Position numbers and translations under genes: made by a program
In this document: positions 1 through 14,100 of the stretch, piece after piece
How the letters are laid out: each line of letters opens with the position of its first letter
How positions within the stretch are numbered: the first letter of the stretch is position 1
Source: Nephromyces sp. MM_2019
Taxonomy: Eukaryota; Apicomplexa; Aconoidasida; Nephromycida
Direction of reading: 5' to 3'
Assembly: GCA_015657535.1 (NCBI GenBank)
Contig: JADHZB010001772.1
Coordinates: forward strand, 4,259 to 68,258
Length of the DNA stretch: 64,000 nucleotides
Notes under the pieces: generated by a model
What the model saw: the letters and a program-made list of their open reading frames with translations, nothing else
Databases searched by the model: none
What the model was told of the DNA's origin: nothing

Positions 1-183
1 GGGTGTATGTGTGTGTGTATGTGTATGTGTGTGTGTATGTGTTTGTGTGTGTGTGTAAGTGTATGTGAGTGTGTGTATGTGTTTGTGTATGTGTGTGAGT
101 GTATGTGTATGTGAGTGTGTGTGTGTGTGAGTGTATGTGTATGTGAGTGTGTGTGTGTGTGAGTGTGTGTGAGTGTGTGTGTA
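1..183. repeat. (TG)n microsatellite with TA/AG interruptions
   Basis: Almost pure TG dinucleotides with occasional TATG and GAG variants. No coding content is visible. It lies upstream of the PDZ-gene exons and may be intronic or intergenic. Confidence 0.9.
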
Positions 184-442
184 TAGGGCTTGATATATAT
201 AATTTAATATGTGGTGTGTAGCTTTATATGTTGTGACGGAGGGAGAGGAGGTTGAAATCTACACAAAACGTATATATGTATAGTATGGTTAAGTTTAGGG
301 TATGATTACCATCTACCTACATGGTATAAATAGATTTTGAATACACATAAATCATACATATGTTTTTAATACATACACATCATGCTTACAAGTTTAATTC
401 ACACATACTTTTTTCTTATTAAAATTACCTACACACATTTAG

Positions 443-1311
443 GCAAATAAATATCAAAGTTCCCTCTGGTTTTGTTATATCACCCAACACACATCAACAG
501 GGTGGCTGTTATATTTCATATATAATTCATAATAGCCCAGCTGATAAACAGCAAATACTAAAAGGTATATATTTTGCACACACACACTTGCTAAGTTAAC
601 ATGATACACTTAATTTGCCGCTTTTATATTTACACACAGTTTGCACACACAATAACATCGTTATTTATTTGTGTACATATTTAGACATAGAGTGTATCCA
701 CACATCAATATTGACACACACATATCTTGACGCTTTTTGTTTTTACACATACACACACACCAAACTAAATAGATACAACACACACAAAAACTAATGTAAA
801 TACATACAGCACATACCTATACACACACATACACTAACCAAAGCATATATATATATGTAACATACACATACACTAACTAAACTACATACAACATACACAC
901 ACTAACCAAACTACATATAACACATACATACATATGCACACATACATATACAAACACATCTACACACACATATACACACCCACATCTACACATATACCTA
1001 CACACACACACCTACACACTCACACCTACACACGCATACACACACACCTTCATACACACACACCTTCATACACACACACCTACACACACACATACCTACA
1101 CACACACACCTACACACACACATACACACATATATACATTCCAGGTGATCAATTAATTTCGATTGGAAAACATTTACTACTTGGTAAGCCCTTTGAAATG
1201 TGTTTAAAAATTTTACACAAAAATTATTTGGAGGCCAAAAATTCAAAATGTGTAAAATTGTCGATTTACAGTGGCGATTTGTGTTATTTATTTGGTGTGA
1301 ATGGACTCTAA
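443..1311 (+). CDS. PDZ-domain protein, last two exons (5' part not resolved)
   Basis: Two exons join into one PDZ fold. Exon 443-564 follows an acceptor ending TTTAG and ends in phase 1 before GTATAT. Exon 1145-1311 follows TTCCAG and ends with TAA. The joined reading shows GFVISPN (the GLGF-type carboxylate-binding loop), YISYIIHNSPADK and ILKGDQLISIGK. These match the strand-loop-strand order of PDZ domains (G-(F/L)-V, then GSPA, then GD-L-VNG), followed by helix alphaB (FEMCLKILHK) and a final strand VKLSIY. The domain sits at the very C terminus, with about 14 residues after it. PDZ domains bind C-terminal peptides. Earlier exons must lie before 443 (the first codon is split, two bases needed) and were not found convincingly. 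The 580-base intron between the exons is filled with CA repeats. The fold is likely; the function of the whole protein is unknown. Confidence 0.7.
565..1144 (+). repeat. CA-rich microsatellite intron of the PDZ gene
   Basis: The intron between the two PDZ exons. From about 775 it is CA/TACA repeat, ending in CACACACCTACA-type units (about 945-1135) directly before the acceptor. Long open frames rich in His and Thr through this stretch are repeat artefacts. Confidence 0.75.
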
Positions 1312-2748
<1,437 letters not shown>

Positions 2749-3900
2749 ATGCTTCAAGATAATTATATATTAATGAGCTTGCCTAATAAAAAAAATAATC
2801 AAAATGAACCTACACACACACGCCCATCACCTATACCCTTCAACACACCCTCCACAACTCTCCCTCATCTCTCTACACACACACACACACATCAACCAAC
2901 ACCTACAATTCGTATTAAACTCCCTTCGAAACAACGTAGTGATGAACACAACTTAGAAATAAACAGTTCACCCTCTAATACATCAAATCTCACACAAAAT
3001 GTAATAACAAAACAAAAATCAGAAATATCAAATTTCCCCCCGAAAACATCCAATGTTGCCTTAGAAATGTTACACATTAGAAAACGTTTGGAGCTTGATA
3101 TTTCTACAGCCAATCAAAAAATTTTTGAGTTGGAAAATGACTATATAAATTCATCCAAAATTATTACCACTGATCCATCCAACACATCCACTACACACCC
3201 ACAGCCAAGTACTCATCATAGGTACACATTACTACATTTATTTTTCTCGTATAAAAACTGTTGCTTGTATATTTATGATATAGATACACTTGCATTATAT
3301 ACACACCCATATCACATGCATTGTTCACACACATATTACGTGTACTGTTTAACACACATCTTATATTATATTTTCAGATAAATTCATATTATGTATATGT
3401 CATAATACATTTTGAAATACAAATTAATTATTTGTTTAGATACAAAATTATAAAAATAAACAATACCACATACAAGACAGACTGTACCCACAACTACAAA
3501 CACACATATAACATTCAAAACGTCACATAACACACACACCAAACACGAAATAGATATATTAAATTCATATAGTAAATATCAAATGCATAATGCTCTCGCT
3601 AAGTACACAAGAGACACACACCTAACACGAAATACACATACTAAATACATAACACACACATCAAATACATTACTCATGTATATATATAATATAACATACA
3701 CACTTTTTTTTAATTCAAATTAAAACAGTTCCAATAAACAAGAGAAGTCTTATGAATCCAAATTAAACAACAAAGACAGCCATTTATCAAAAAAGTTAAT
3801 CTTTGGTTCAGCATTATCAAATTCAAATAAAAAATCGAAAAAACCACACACAGGTGTTAAAACATTTTCTTCAAATTTTCATGAAATATCAAAAAATTAA
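2749..3900 (+). CDS. Possible Eaf6-like subunit of a histone acetyltransferase complex
   Basis: Exon 1 (2749-3221) runs from the first in-frame ATG to a donor in phase 2. Exon 2 (3729-3900) follows AAAACAG and ends with TAA, giving 216 residues. The first ~100 residues are low complexity (THT and Pro/Ser), partly written by CA repeats. Residues about 105-135 (LEMLHIRKRLELDISTANQK, then IFELENDYI) form a short coiled coil with the L-(K/R)-L-IYxLExxYL pattern of Eaf6, the small NuA4/MOZ-type acetyltransferase subunit. The GN(I/V)I-G motif that normally follows the helix in Eaf6 is not seen. The C-terminal exon is Lys/Ser-rich (LSKKLIFGSALSNSNKKSKK) and looks nuclear. The gene structure is fairly safe, the family call is tentative. 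An alternative start is the ATG at 2773. Confidence 0.4.
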
Positions 3901-6800
3901 AATAATTTTTAAAATTCAATGAATCTGCTATTATTGGATGTTTTTTGATGAAAATTTGATGATAAGGTTATTTTTTAAGAGATCAATCTAAATAAAATTA
4001 ACATCGCACACACATACACACATTATATATATATAAACATGTTATTAACACTAAAATCTTATTAAGTTATGTTCAATTGAATAAATTCTTTGAAGATACT
4101 ATTTACATCTTCCGACATTCCAATAATTCGTATTTATATATATATATATATATATGTAGAGCTTATAAATATAATTATAATAAACAAGATAAAATCAATT
4201 TATTCATCATCAATACAAACCTAAACGTGTACTTTTATTGTTAAGTTTACAGTGTGATCTTAAATGTGTAAAAATAATAGTTATTTTTTTTGTTTTGTCA
4301 TAGTTTTAATGTTTCTGTACATGTGTGTGTATGAATTTTAAATCCCTAAACAAGTTCATTTAAACTTGATAATCATAATTAATAAGCATTATTTGCAAAT
4401 TAATATGTATTTCTATTTTTAATTTATATGCGATGTTTATTAAGTTGACATAGATCTAATAGCTGAAACGAGGGTTATAAGCAAATAACAAAAGAAAATA
4501 ATGTTTATCTTTAATAAGATAAAATAGAGATTTATAAATCTTAAAATATTGAGATATAATTTTTCTTTTAATCATTAAAAAATAATCTTAATATCTGAGA
4601 TTCATAAAATTTTATCAATATGACTAGCTATCTTGGATCATAAGTAGGCTATATATGCATTAGAAATCAACACATAAACTTTGAAAATTATATGTTTTAT
4701 ATAAAGAAATGAATTATTAATAATTTAAGTTTACAAAATCATAAACAAATTGATTCTGTAATTGCGGAAATTTGAATTAAGCACATTTATGTTCTTCTAT
4801 TTATAATTATGATTTTTTCCCCTGATCAAACTATGAGATGCAAAATTTTTTTACCTAATCTCATTTAAATTCCCTTGCTTCAAATTAATTCAACAAAACA
4901 CATAAATAATTCCTATTGTAAATGTTTTTATTTCCTACCCATTGAGATAGGTTTAATTCGAAAAAAAAATTGAGTTAGCTAATCAATAACGTGTTTGCCA
5001 TGATCAAATACTTTGAACTCAGTGTTTTGAACGCTTTTCCCTCATTCTTAATATACATTCTAAGTATATCAAGAATCTCGTAGGAGAAATGAAACATTTT
5101 CAAGGTTCATAATTGGAACATGAATAAAATGTTTTATCATAATTACTGAATTAGATGTATCCCTTGCTCCAGAATCTTTTATTTATTCACAAAGAGGATT
5201 TTCTAAAGATTTATAATCTTGTTAAATGATGTTGATTAGTTTAAGAAAGAATATGCACTGCATAAATGTTCTTCAAAGTCCTTATTTTCAATATATACTG
5301 AAACAGGCTTTTGCTATCTCAAGATTGTTAGGACTCACTAAAATTATTGGCCATAAAAACTGGTGTTCCACTTATCAGTTTCAGCTTGCTCTTTATTTCC
5401 GCAAAATACTATTTTTCCAATATAAACCCCTTGGTATATTTTTATTTTAGCCTATCTTACCTTCTTCTCTATGAGTTAGGTTTAGATAGATCTTTGTTTG
5501 AAGCTGTGACTGGTCATAATATAAAATTTTTTATATTTATATATACATCTACTCTTTTTTAAAAAGATGCCCCAGTAATTTGAACCATCCTTTGAGCTGC
5601 ATCAAAATTTTTCTTATTATTAGGTTACACACTAAGTGAAACTTTTTTCTTTCTGATGCAAAGGTATGTTTGAAATCAAGGCTTTCTATTGAGTATCCAA
5701 GGCTCCATTTGAGATTTTGTTTTTTCCACTACTAGTTTTATTCATTTCATAATATCTTTTACAAAATTTGTTTCATAAATATTAAATGTATATTTGTGTA
5801 GATTCAATTCATATACAACTAATGATGTGTATAAACTCAAACCAATATTTTTAGATTAAAAAAAAATATGTATGTAAATTCAATAAAATATTATAAGAAT
5901 TCAAATTAATGTTGTATAATTATAAATCAATGTTAGATAAATCCGATTAAATTTATGTAATTTCTAATGAATTTTATGTAAATTCAATCATAAATTCTTT
6001 AAAAAATACTTGTAAATAGATGAGTTATAGCATTGGCTAAAAGGTACTATGTGCTTGTAGATTCGCATGTTTGCGAGTAATTGAAAAATAAGTAAATTTG
6101 GGTATAAGTGAGTGTAAATTTAGGATTGTTTGAATGAAATTTCTAAATATAAATTTGTGACTCTTTTATGTTTATAGATTGCGTGTTATTTATTATTTTG
6201 TCTTTCTATTTTGAGACAACCAATTTAGTTTTTGACTATTAATGAATCAATTTTATACACAGCCCCCATCCTTCCCCTCACCTATAGTTTTCATATAATT
6301 CTTTATATATTTTTGTGAGTTTGTTTAATTATACAAGAAAATTTCTTTCAAAAATTTTAGGAAAAATTATTTTTATTGCAAAAAAGTAATAAATCATTCA
6401 TCACACACTTATTTTATAACATTATATATATATTATTACTAAATTAAAAGCTTTATATATATATCCCCAAACACAGAGAGAGAACAATAGTATCAATTAA
6501 ACGCAGACAGCACATAGTATCAATGAGCCACACTTACACAATCTATAAGCTACACAGACACACACATACTATATGTTAAACACATGTTAAACAGTAACAC
6601 CATACTTATCAAAAATAAAATTATTTACACACTATATATATATATACATAATAACAACACCGATATACACTTTTTAAACATCTCGAGATATTTCATAAAC
6701 ATATAAAAAGCCAAAGAATTCACAATTAATCGACTCCCTGATAAAGTACATACCCTTTACTCTCCCCTCCTTGGTCTCACACTCAGACACACACTCTATC
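3901..6800. other. AT-rich spacer, containing possible gene relics
   Basis: Mostly featureless AT-rich DNA. Around 4990-5720 short peptide-like fragments occur in several - strand frames (listed as a possible pseudogene). Overlapping + strand open frames at 5226-5562 are hydrophobic and have no recognisable domain. The last 400 bases before the SRSF1 start are poor in G and hold CACA patches, consistent with a leader. Confidence 0.5.
4990..5720 (-). pseudogene. Possible decayed gene, unidentified
   Basis: Reading the - strand, several gene-like peptide pieces appear in different frames, broken by stops. Going 5' to 3' they are DAAQRMVQITGASF (about 5570-5620), LQTKIYLNLTHREE before a GTAAGA-like donor (about 5460-5510), YIGKIVFCGNKEQAETDKWN (about 5360-5430), SPNNLEIAKACF (about 5295-5335), IMIKHFIHVPIMNLENVSFL (about 5080-5150) and EILDILRMYIKNEGKAFK (about 5020-5075). 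They do not join by GT/AG splicing into one frame, so the region is either a relic or a real gene with errors. I recognise no family. Chance cannot be excluded in AT-rich DNA. Confidence 0.22.
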
Positions 6801-8573
6801 ATGTCGCGGTCAAATGCAAATAGAATATTTGTGGGCAATCTTCCCCATAACTGTGATGAAAATGAGGTCAGTAGAGAATTTGAACATTTTGGTAAAATTA
6901 CACGAATTGACATGAAGAAGACAAATTCCGGTAACCAATTTGCTTTCATCGAATACAACGACTCCCGTGATGCCGATGACGCCATCAAAGACAAAGACGG
7001 TCACGATTTCAAGGGGTCACACCTCAGAGTAGAGATCCCTTTCAAAGATAGAGAGGATAAGGGTGGATATAGGTCAACACGTGGAAGAGGTGGCCCCCCA
7101 CAAAGGGGTAAATATGTACTCGAGGTAATGCGTTTGTCTGGTGTTTGTGTGTAGCATTTGTTCTGTGCCTGTATGTGTGTGGAATATTGTGAATATGGAC
7201 TTTGCCTCACATGATTGTGCTAAGATTATGTTAGTCTTCAATATGCTATGTACATGTGTATAGATTTGATACACGTCCATCAAGAATACGTTTGTATTTA
7301 CGTATCTAGATTTAGCAACTTATTCAAGTAGATAGATTTTTTAGACGTGTGTAAGATGTTTAGATTTCCTGTTTAGACCTTTACTATACACACCTACACA
7401 CACATATAAACCTTGATTAGTTTGAATCATTTACAATGACTGAGAAATTAGCTCATTAGTCATGACAACTCTCTGTTGGACCTCCCTCTGAACCAAAAAC
7501 TTTTCTACTCAACCTACACATATTTCTATTCTTCTGGATGTTATAACTTCTTGGAAATGTGCAGCCAATCTGTGTGTAAAATTTTTTCCATCACCCTCGT
7601 ATGCTGTTTTCGTTATCCTAAACTTGGAATGAGCGGTACTACCTTAGAAACCGCTTGAGAGTAAACCTCAAAAGCTCATTTTATATGAATAGTTGTACAT
7701 ATTCATCACAGTAAAATTTGTGTGTGTTATTTGGACCCATATACCAAATGTTCATAAATGTATACACCTTCAGGTCAGTGGTTTACCACCAACAGGTAGC
7801 TGGCAAGACCTAAAAGATCATCTCAGAGATGCTGGACAATGTGGCCATGCCGACACATATGGCGATGGGACTGGCGAAATTACATTCTTCTCCAGGAGAG
7901 ACTTGGATTATGCAATTGATAATTTTAATGGTTCAACTTTTCGCTCTCATGAAGGTTTGTGTATGTGCTATTTGTGTGCATTGTTTTATTCATGTTATTG
8001 TATGTTGCAATTTGTTTGTATTTATATTTCATCTGTCATGTCTTGTATTTATTATTATAGCACTCATTTATGTGCTAATGAGTGCTTATACTTGGATAAA
8101 TTAAATAATGCATAATTAAATAAATATGTGACTGATCATAATTCTTAATGAAAGTTTTAATAAATAATAACTGCTAGTAATAACCATAATTATTGCTAGA
8201 CAAGCACTTAAATATTTGATTTTATCTTACACATTACTGTATAGGACAAAGGAGTCGAATCTCACTAAGGGAAAAACCTAATGAATATAGTAGAAATGGT
8301 AGATATCATAGTAGGAGTAGGAGTAGGAGTAGAAGAAGAAGCATAAGTAGCAGTAGAAGCATAAGTAGCAGTAGAAGCAGGAGTAAGAGTAGAAGTAGAT
8401 CAGAAGATCATTACCCACGTCACAAGGGTCACTCATCAAAAGACAAAAGACATAGAAGGGACTATAGAAAGAAATATAAGTCAGAATCAAGGTCTAAATC
8501 AAGATCACCCAGTGGTAGAAAAACGCATATATTAAAACCCTCTAAATCACTTTCAAGCTCACGATCAAGATAA
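6801..8573 (+). CDS. SRSF1: SR splicing factor, SRSF1/ASF-SF2 type
   Basis: Three exons (6801-7124, 7774-7954, 8245-8573) join in phase to about 277 residues. Exon 1 holds a canonical RRM with RNP2 (IFVGNL, residues ~8-13) and RNP1 (QFAFIEYND, residues ~50-58). It is followed by a Gly/Arg hinge (RSTRGRGGPPQRG). Exon 2 holds the second, pseudo-RRM with the invariant SWQDLKDH helix that identifies the SRSF1 class. Exon 3 encodes an Arg/Ser-rich C terminus (RSRSRSRRRSISSSRS and similar) expected to be phosphorylated by SR-protein kinases. In the known family the protein binds exonic purine-rich enhancers through both RRMs and recruits U1/U2AF during spliceosome assembly in the nucleus. The ATG at 6801 is the first in frame. 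Introns are 649 and 290 bases, and TG-rich. Confidence 0.93.
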
Positions 8574-10287
8574 ATACATATAAATGTGTGCATGTGTAAT
8601 GATATATCTTTTTTATATATGTATATCTTTTGTTATATATTTATACATCTATTTCATTTAAGACGATTCAATACATGCACACACACACAATTGTGTGTAT
8701 ATACTCTCATCAGTTTTATAAATTGCTAAATAAGCCATTTTTAAATTTTATTATGATTATGTTTTTCCACATTATTAATGATCCTTAGAACTTATTATTA
8801 TTAATGCTATACACACTATCACTTAACACAGACCTCTGAATCACTTCCAATTTTATCTTTTCCAATATAAAGAAACAACTTTAAAGTTTAAATTTCATTA
8901 AAAAATCTACACTTGTTTTATTTTGATGGATCCTTCATTATCTCGTATACCACTTAAAGCCTTTAAATTTTTATGATCTAAATAATTATACAAAGACAAT
9001 AATTAAACTTTAACCCCTCCTCTATCAGATGCACATAATTAATATATACTACATGTCAATTAATTACTTAAATTTTTTTACATCTTTCAAGTATATCATT
9101 TAAAATGGACATGTTTTGAACTTTTATATTAACACATGAGAAGTATATAACATATAACATCATACCTATACTTATGCAATAGCAAGCTTGAATAATTCCT
9201 AAAAATATGAGTAATCTTTATTTCATATATATAGTAAATAATAGCCAACAAAACAAAATAAAAATTTAAATTCATTATAATTATCAGAAAATTATCTACT
9301 ATAAAAGAAGCAAAAATACATATATATTTGAAACTTAAAAATTAATGTTAGTTAAAGTTTTGTACATATTTAACTTAAATAATTTATCAAAGGTCTTGGT
9401 GAATGAAAAAGCTTTTTATGTATCAAATAAACCTGCTTATGTAAGATATTAAATGTCTGATCAAATGCATCAAACAAACAAGCGTAGATGATACATTATG
9501 AGCCAAATGTGCAAACTAAATATGTGTTATATTCAAAATGTAATAAATAGATATGCTTGAACTAGAAAATCGATTCAGAGACTCTAAATTAAGAAATTCG
9601 TTTCCATATGAATATTTGATCCGTTCTAGATACAAAATTAATTTTCTCGCTTATCACTTAAAAACTAAATAAACAAAAATTATTATAACTTTTGACTCAC
9701 TTTCCACCTCAAAACAAGAAATTTTGTTCATTTTGTACTTTAAAACAATTTTGTATGCACATCAGAAACCAGTTCTCGAGCTCAATCAAATCTGGATATG
9801 ATTCTTCAATTTGGCAACTTCTTCTTACTTTTATTATTGTCAGCTAACAACAATTCGAAACATCCTTCTTTACGAGTTCTTTTACAAATTTAGTGCTAAC
9901 ATTTAAAATAAAATAGAAAAATTAATTTTAATTTTCCAGCACAAGCACTTTATTTTGGTATTTAATTTGGCTAAAGCTCTATAATAAACCTAATCCAGAA
10001 GATAGGAATAAAAAATTTTAGCCAGAACTTTCTTTTTCAAGATTCGATTTATTTTATCCCGTTTCTCTTGTATAAACATACATATATAGTACACGATTGC
10101 TAAATAAGATTATTTTCAAGAAATTTTCATAATTTTGATAAAATTTTACTTATATCCTAGTTGAATAGAGCAAACGTAAAAACATAAAACAACAAGCAAT
10201 TCCTTAACAAGACTAGACAACTACAACCTTATAAGTCATTCAAATTCATACTTTAATATTTACGCATTTCCAAGACAACTTGAAAAA
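8574..10287. other. AT-rich spacer
   Basis: No coding signal, RNA gene or clear repeat seen on either strand. The first ~150 bases after the SR gene are TG/CA patches, probably its 3' region. Confidence 0.6.
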
Positions 10288-13200
10288 ATGTCTCTGATTC
10301 TAACAAGATCAAAATCATTTACAAACCAATTGGAAGGAAAACAACAACAATCAGATAAGGCCTTGAGTACAAATAGTTCCACGAATTCCATTATCTATAA
10401 AGATTTGAACGACTACACCTCGGAAAACAAATTAAACATCAATAAGAAAAATGTTAGGCACCTCTCTGAGAAGGAAAATAATTCGAGATTATGTGGTAGT
10501 AATATAAATTCCAATATAAGAACAAGAGGAATGATTAGGAGAGCAAGTAAACTAGATACTGACGTAAATTTTGATGATAAAAAAAGTACACAGCTAAACT
10601 CGCCTTATTCCTTATACCATTTGCCGATATCTACTAGTAATTCTTCACCTTCTACGCATATAGATAGTGCAGAAACACTTGTAAATAAGTCAGTTTCATC
10701 CTTGAGCCCACTTAGTGATAAAGGACAAAGGGTATTTGGCTTTGAAGTTGATCAAAAGGATTATATAATAAGTAAGAGTTTTAGGAGTAAATGAAATGAT
10801 TTAATTCAAATTAATTTTTTTCGGTGTAGTTGTGTGCAATCGTGTTGTGCTATGATTAGTATGTATGTCGTTTAAAGTTATTTTTGTTTGTAATGTAGTT
10901 TGTGATAAGCTATTTTGTTGCTTTTTGTTTTTGTTTTATCAGGACTTGTGTGTTATTCTTGTATAGGAGTTAAAATAATTACAAAATAATTTGCATGTTT
11001 GAATGAATATTAACTGGCTTTTGCAGAATAAATGCATTCAAATTGTTGCAAATGTTGTGCTAAATAGTCTTAATTTTCTGCTATAACTCAATTTATGTAC
11101 TATATAAAGCAACAAAATTACTTGTTTCTAGTTGTTATATTACATATCTTTGGTTATATATGCAATATGAAACAACCTCGGTAATTCATATTGTTATTGG
11201 ACTATGCTAATTTAATGATCGAAGGAAGCCATAAAACAAACTGATTGGATCATAAAATTTATGCATACAATCGCTTGTATATGTTTACTTTCGCAGCTCA
11301 TTATAAGAGTCCATCTGACCCATATAATTCGATTAATCAAACTTCTTCAAGTTACGAAACTGATAAAGAATTTCTAAATGAGGAAGATGTAACGAATAAG
11401 TTGAATGAGGATAAAATCATTCAAAATGAATTAGAGCCAGCAGAGACGGAATTAGGTGATCATGGAGATACTGGTTTACTAGATTTTGAAATACAAAACT
11501 CTATGGATCATAGTGTTAACCTTAATAACAATACTTTTCTAGCTAATGACTCACCCAACAGCGTTAATCAAGTTAGGGATAATGTGGCTAATGATACTGA
11601 GAAAAGCACTGAGTTCGATATGAATAAATCCATGATAATCTCACAACATACTAGTGATGATTTGTTACAATTAGAAACAAGAAATAGCACAATAGAGTAT
11701 AGTTTGGGAACAATATCTGGAGGAGATGATAGTAACGCTAGTGCTTCAATTAAATTGTCTCTCCCTGCTCAAATTAAAGACATTCATAATTTAAACCCTT
11801 CATTTGATTTAAACCAACAAGTTGTTAAGTTAGAACAACACTTTGATTCCAGCAGCAATGTTTATAGTTTCCCGGAAATTACAGAGAAAGGTATAACATC
11901 GACCCTCCATCCATGTTTTATAGAATTTTTTCTGACCAAAAAATAGTAATTATTTGTAAGAAATTCATCAGCACCAAGATATTACGAAAACACATAGCAT
12001 TGTTTGCTTTACTAAAATTACAGAAGTCGAAAGTTTAACTTTTGAAGATCCCTTGAAATTAATGGATAAAATTGTGCAAGGGAAAACATTATATCCTAGA
12101 ATATATTTAGAAGATAATCACAGCAATTATACTACAAATAAAAATAGCACAATTCAATATTCTTTAAATCAAACCACTACAAATCATCAAACTAAAAAGA
12201 TTCAACCAAGTAAAGTCCCTTATAAGGTTGATGGAATCCTTGATCTTATTAACAAGACGGAAGATTTTGAATCTAAGATTCAAAAGGTGAAGAAAACAAA
12301 AAAAAGAAATTCTATTGAAAGCTGTACAGAAACTCAAGAAATCGTCAAGGTTGAAATAGAAAACTTGTTAAGCATATTATCTGATATTGATATTTATGAC
12401 CATTCATATAAAATACAGGTAAATATACTTAGATACAGTAAATATGTTTATCTCAAAAGTATTATCATGTTGAAACATTCTCGCCAGGATCCAAATTTAT
12501 GGTCTGTTGCAATGTTATCTCCCGATGAGTACAGAGAACTTAAAAAGTCAATGTCTAATCTAAAATTGAAATACTTACCACTCATTAAAATCAATGGATT
12601 GTCAATTGATCGTCGAAATACATCATGGAAGGTAGTCTCAATAAGGAATATCTAAAATGAAAAAATTATTTTTGTTCAAGGATAGTTTATTCCTAAGTAA
12701 TCGAGTATACCCAAAAATGAGTATGTGGTTGTGTAAGATTGGAAGTGGTTTGGTTTAGCATCCCTAATTTTGTTCAATTCATACATGTTTGCTTGAATAT
12801 TCTCAAAAAATAGTAAATCCTCTAATTTAGTTTGTAAAAGTGTGATATACCTATGACTAGGGTTATAGTTAGTTCACAGATCTGTATTTGCGTGTATTTA
12901 AAAAAAGTATAAAAGTTGCTTACAGATAGATCTGCAACTTAAAATACTTGGCTATAGCGACATAGTTTATTTGTATAGTTTACCAAAAAGTAGCACAGAG
13001 TCTATGTTTATTTGAACGGTGCTAATAGGGTCTTTCAAAAGTGATTATATATAGAATAGTTATTTTGCAATTCATAGGGATTTAGTTGGATAAGCGTTAA
13101 AATTGTCATAAAATCAATATATGGAATTTACATATTTAATTAAATACATATTTAAATATAGGTATCAAAATTGAATAACAAGATGCAGTTGATGTGTAAA

Positions 13201-14100
13201 ACATTTTTCATTCCAGTGAGTCAACTAGGTAGAATATGTGCAAACTTATCTTGCTCTTTATAGTAGCACTAAATTGTAAGCTATCAATAAATTTAAGATA
13301 TATACATAAATTTACTTTTCCCGCTTCAGTCAACTTCAAAATATATTATAAAATTGACTTTGAAGTGCGCATTGTTAGCACTCAAAGCTCATATGGAGGT
13401 CAACTTTTCATCTACACAATGCGTAAAGACAGAAGAAAATGGATTACGTCCTAATTTGGATGAAAAGTGAGTGTTTGATTTAGTTATAGCAAACAGATAT
13501 TTCATTTAACATGACTATACAAATTTAAGTTATAATAAGTTTAGCTAGGAATCTTCTATTTTTCACTCCAACTCGAGCTTAAATTAATTAACAATCAATT
13601 TATCACTAAATTTAATTTATCTCATAACCATTTTTTTCAATTTACGATCCCATTTACTAAATGAAAATGTGTTATTTCATAACACAACTAACTAACTCAC
13701 TGCTCAATTAGACTAGATTTGCAAGATTGCATATTTCTATCTAACTTTCAGTTTAGAATCATTATCAACAAGTATAGGCTCGAATATTCAAGAGTCGAGC
13801 AGCTCAATTATGACTAGTATGCCTACAATTGAGAAATTCGTCAACAAACACAACTTATTTTATGAAGAATATCCGTTTCAAAATTACAAGTTGGGTAGAA
13901 ATTCAAAAAAAGTTAAGAGAAGAAAACTTAACACATACTCTGCAAATGTAGGTGCAGAGAGATTTTCATTTGCAAGGGGCTATGCACGTGCATGTATGCT
14001 AGGAGAGCCAATTGATCATAAGGACTACAATTTAGTTGACATAATAACCATCGATGATATGTTGAGTTCTCCTTGCTGTGACTCATCAGATTCTGAATAA
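10288..14100 (+). CDS. Unknown 700-residue, mostly disordered protein (6 exons)
   Basis: Six exons join with matching phases: 10288-10771, 11297-11890, 12024-12418, 12488-12631, 13330-13466 and 13752-14100. Together they make 2103 bases, 700 residues plus TAA. Every border is GT/AG. The N-terminal 350 residues are Ser/Asn/Asp-rich and look disordered. A more ordered stretch (residues ~440-590) includes EIENLLSILSDIDIY, DPNLWSVAMLSPDEYRELKK and LKCALLALKAHMEVN. The C terminus has a basic patch (SKKVKRRKL, a likely nuclear signal), then ERFSFARGYARACMLG and an acidic Ser/Asp end. No family recognised. The gene lies between the SR factor and UAP56 on the same strand, but nothing ties it to RNA processing. 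The model is well supported; the function is unknown. Confidence 0.75.

Noticed and set aside
1..183. Telomeric repeat at the window start
   Set aside because: The unit is TG/TGTA without the TTTAGGG or TTAGGG core of telomeres; a single TTTAGGG-like match near 293 is not repeated.
934..1140. Long His/Thr/Tyr-rich open frame and its Cys/Val antisense partner
   Set aside because: Pure CA/TACA repeat reading; only the part after 1144 is a real exon.
5226..5562. Two overlapping hydrophobic + strand open frames
   Set aside because: Low-complexity Phe/Tyr/Leu-rich, overlapping in different frames, no family; the opposite strand shows better but broken fragments.
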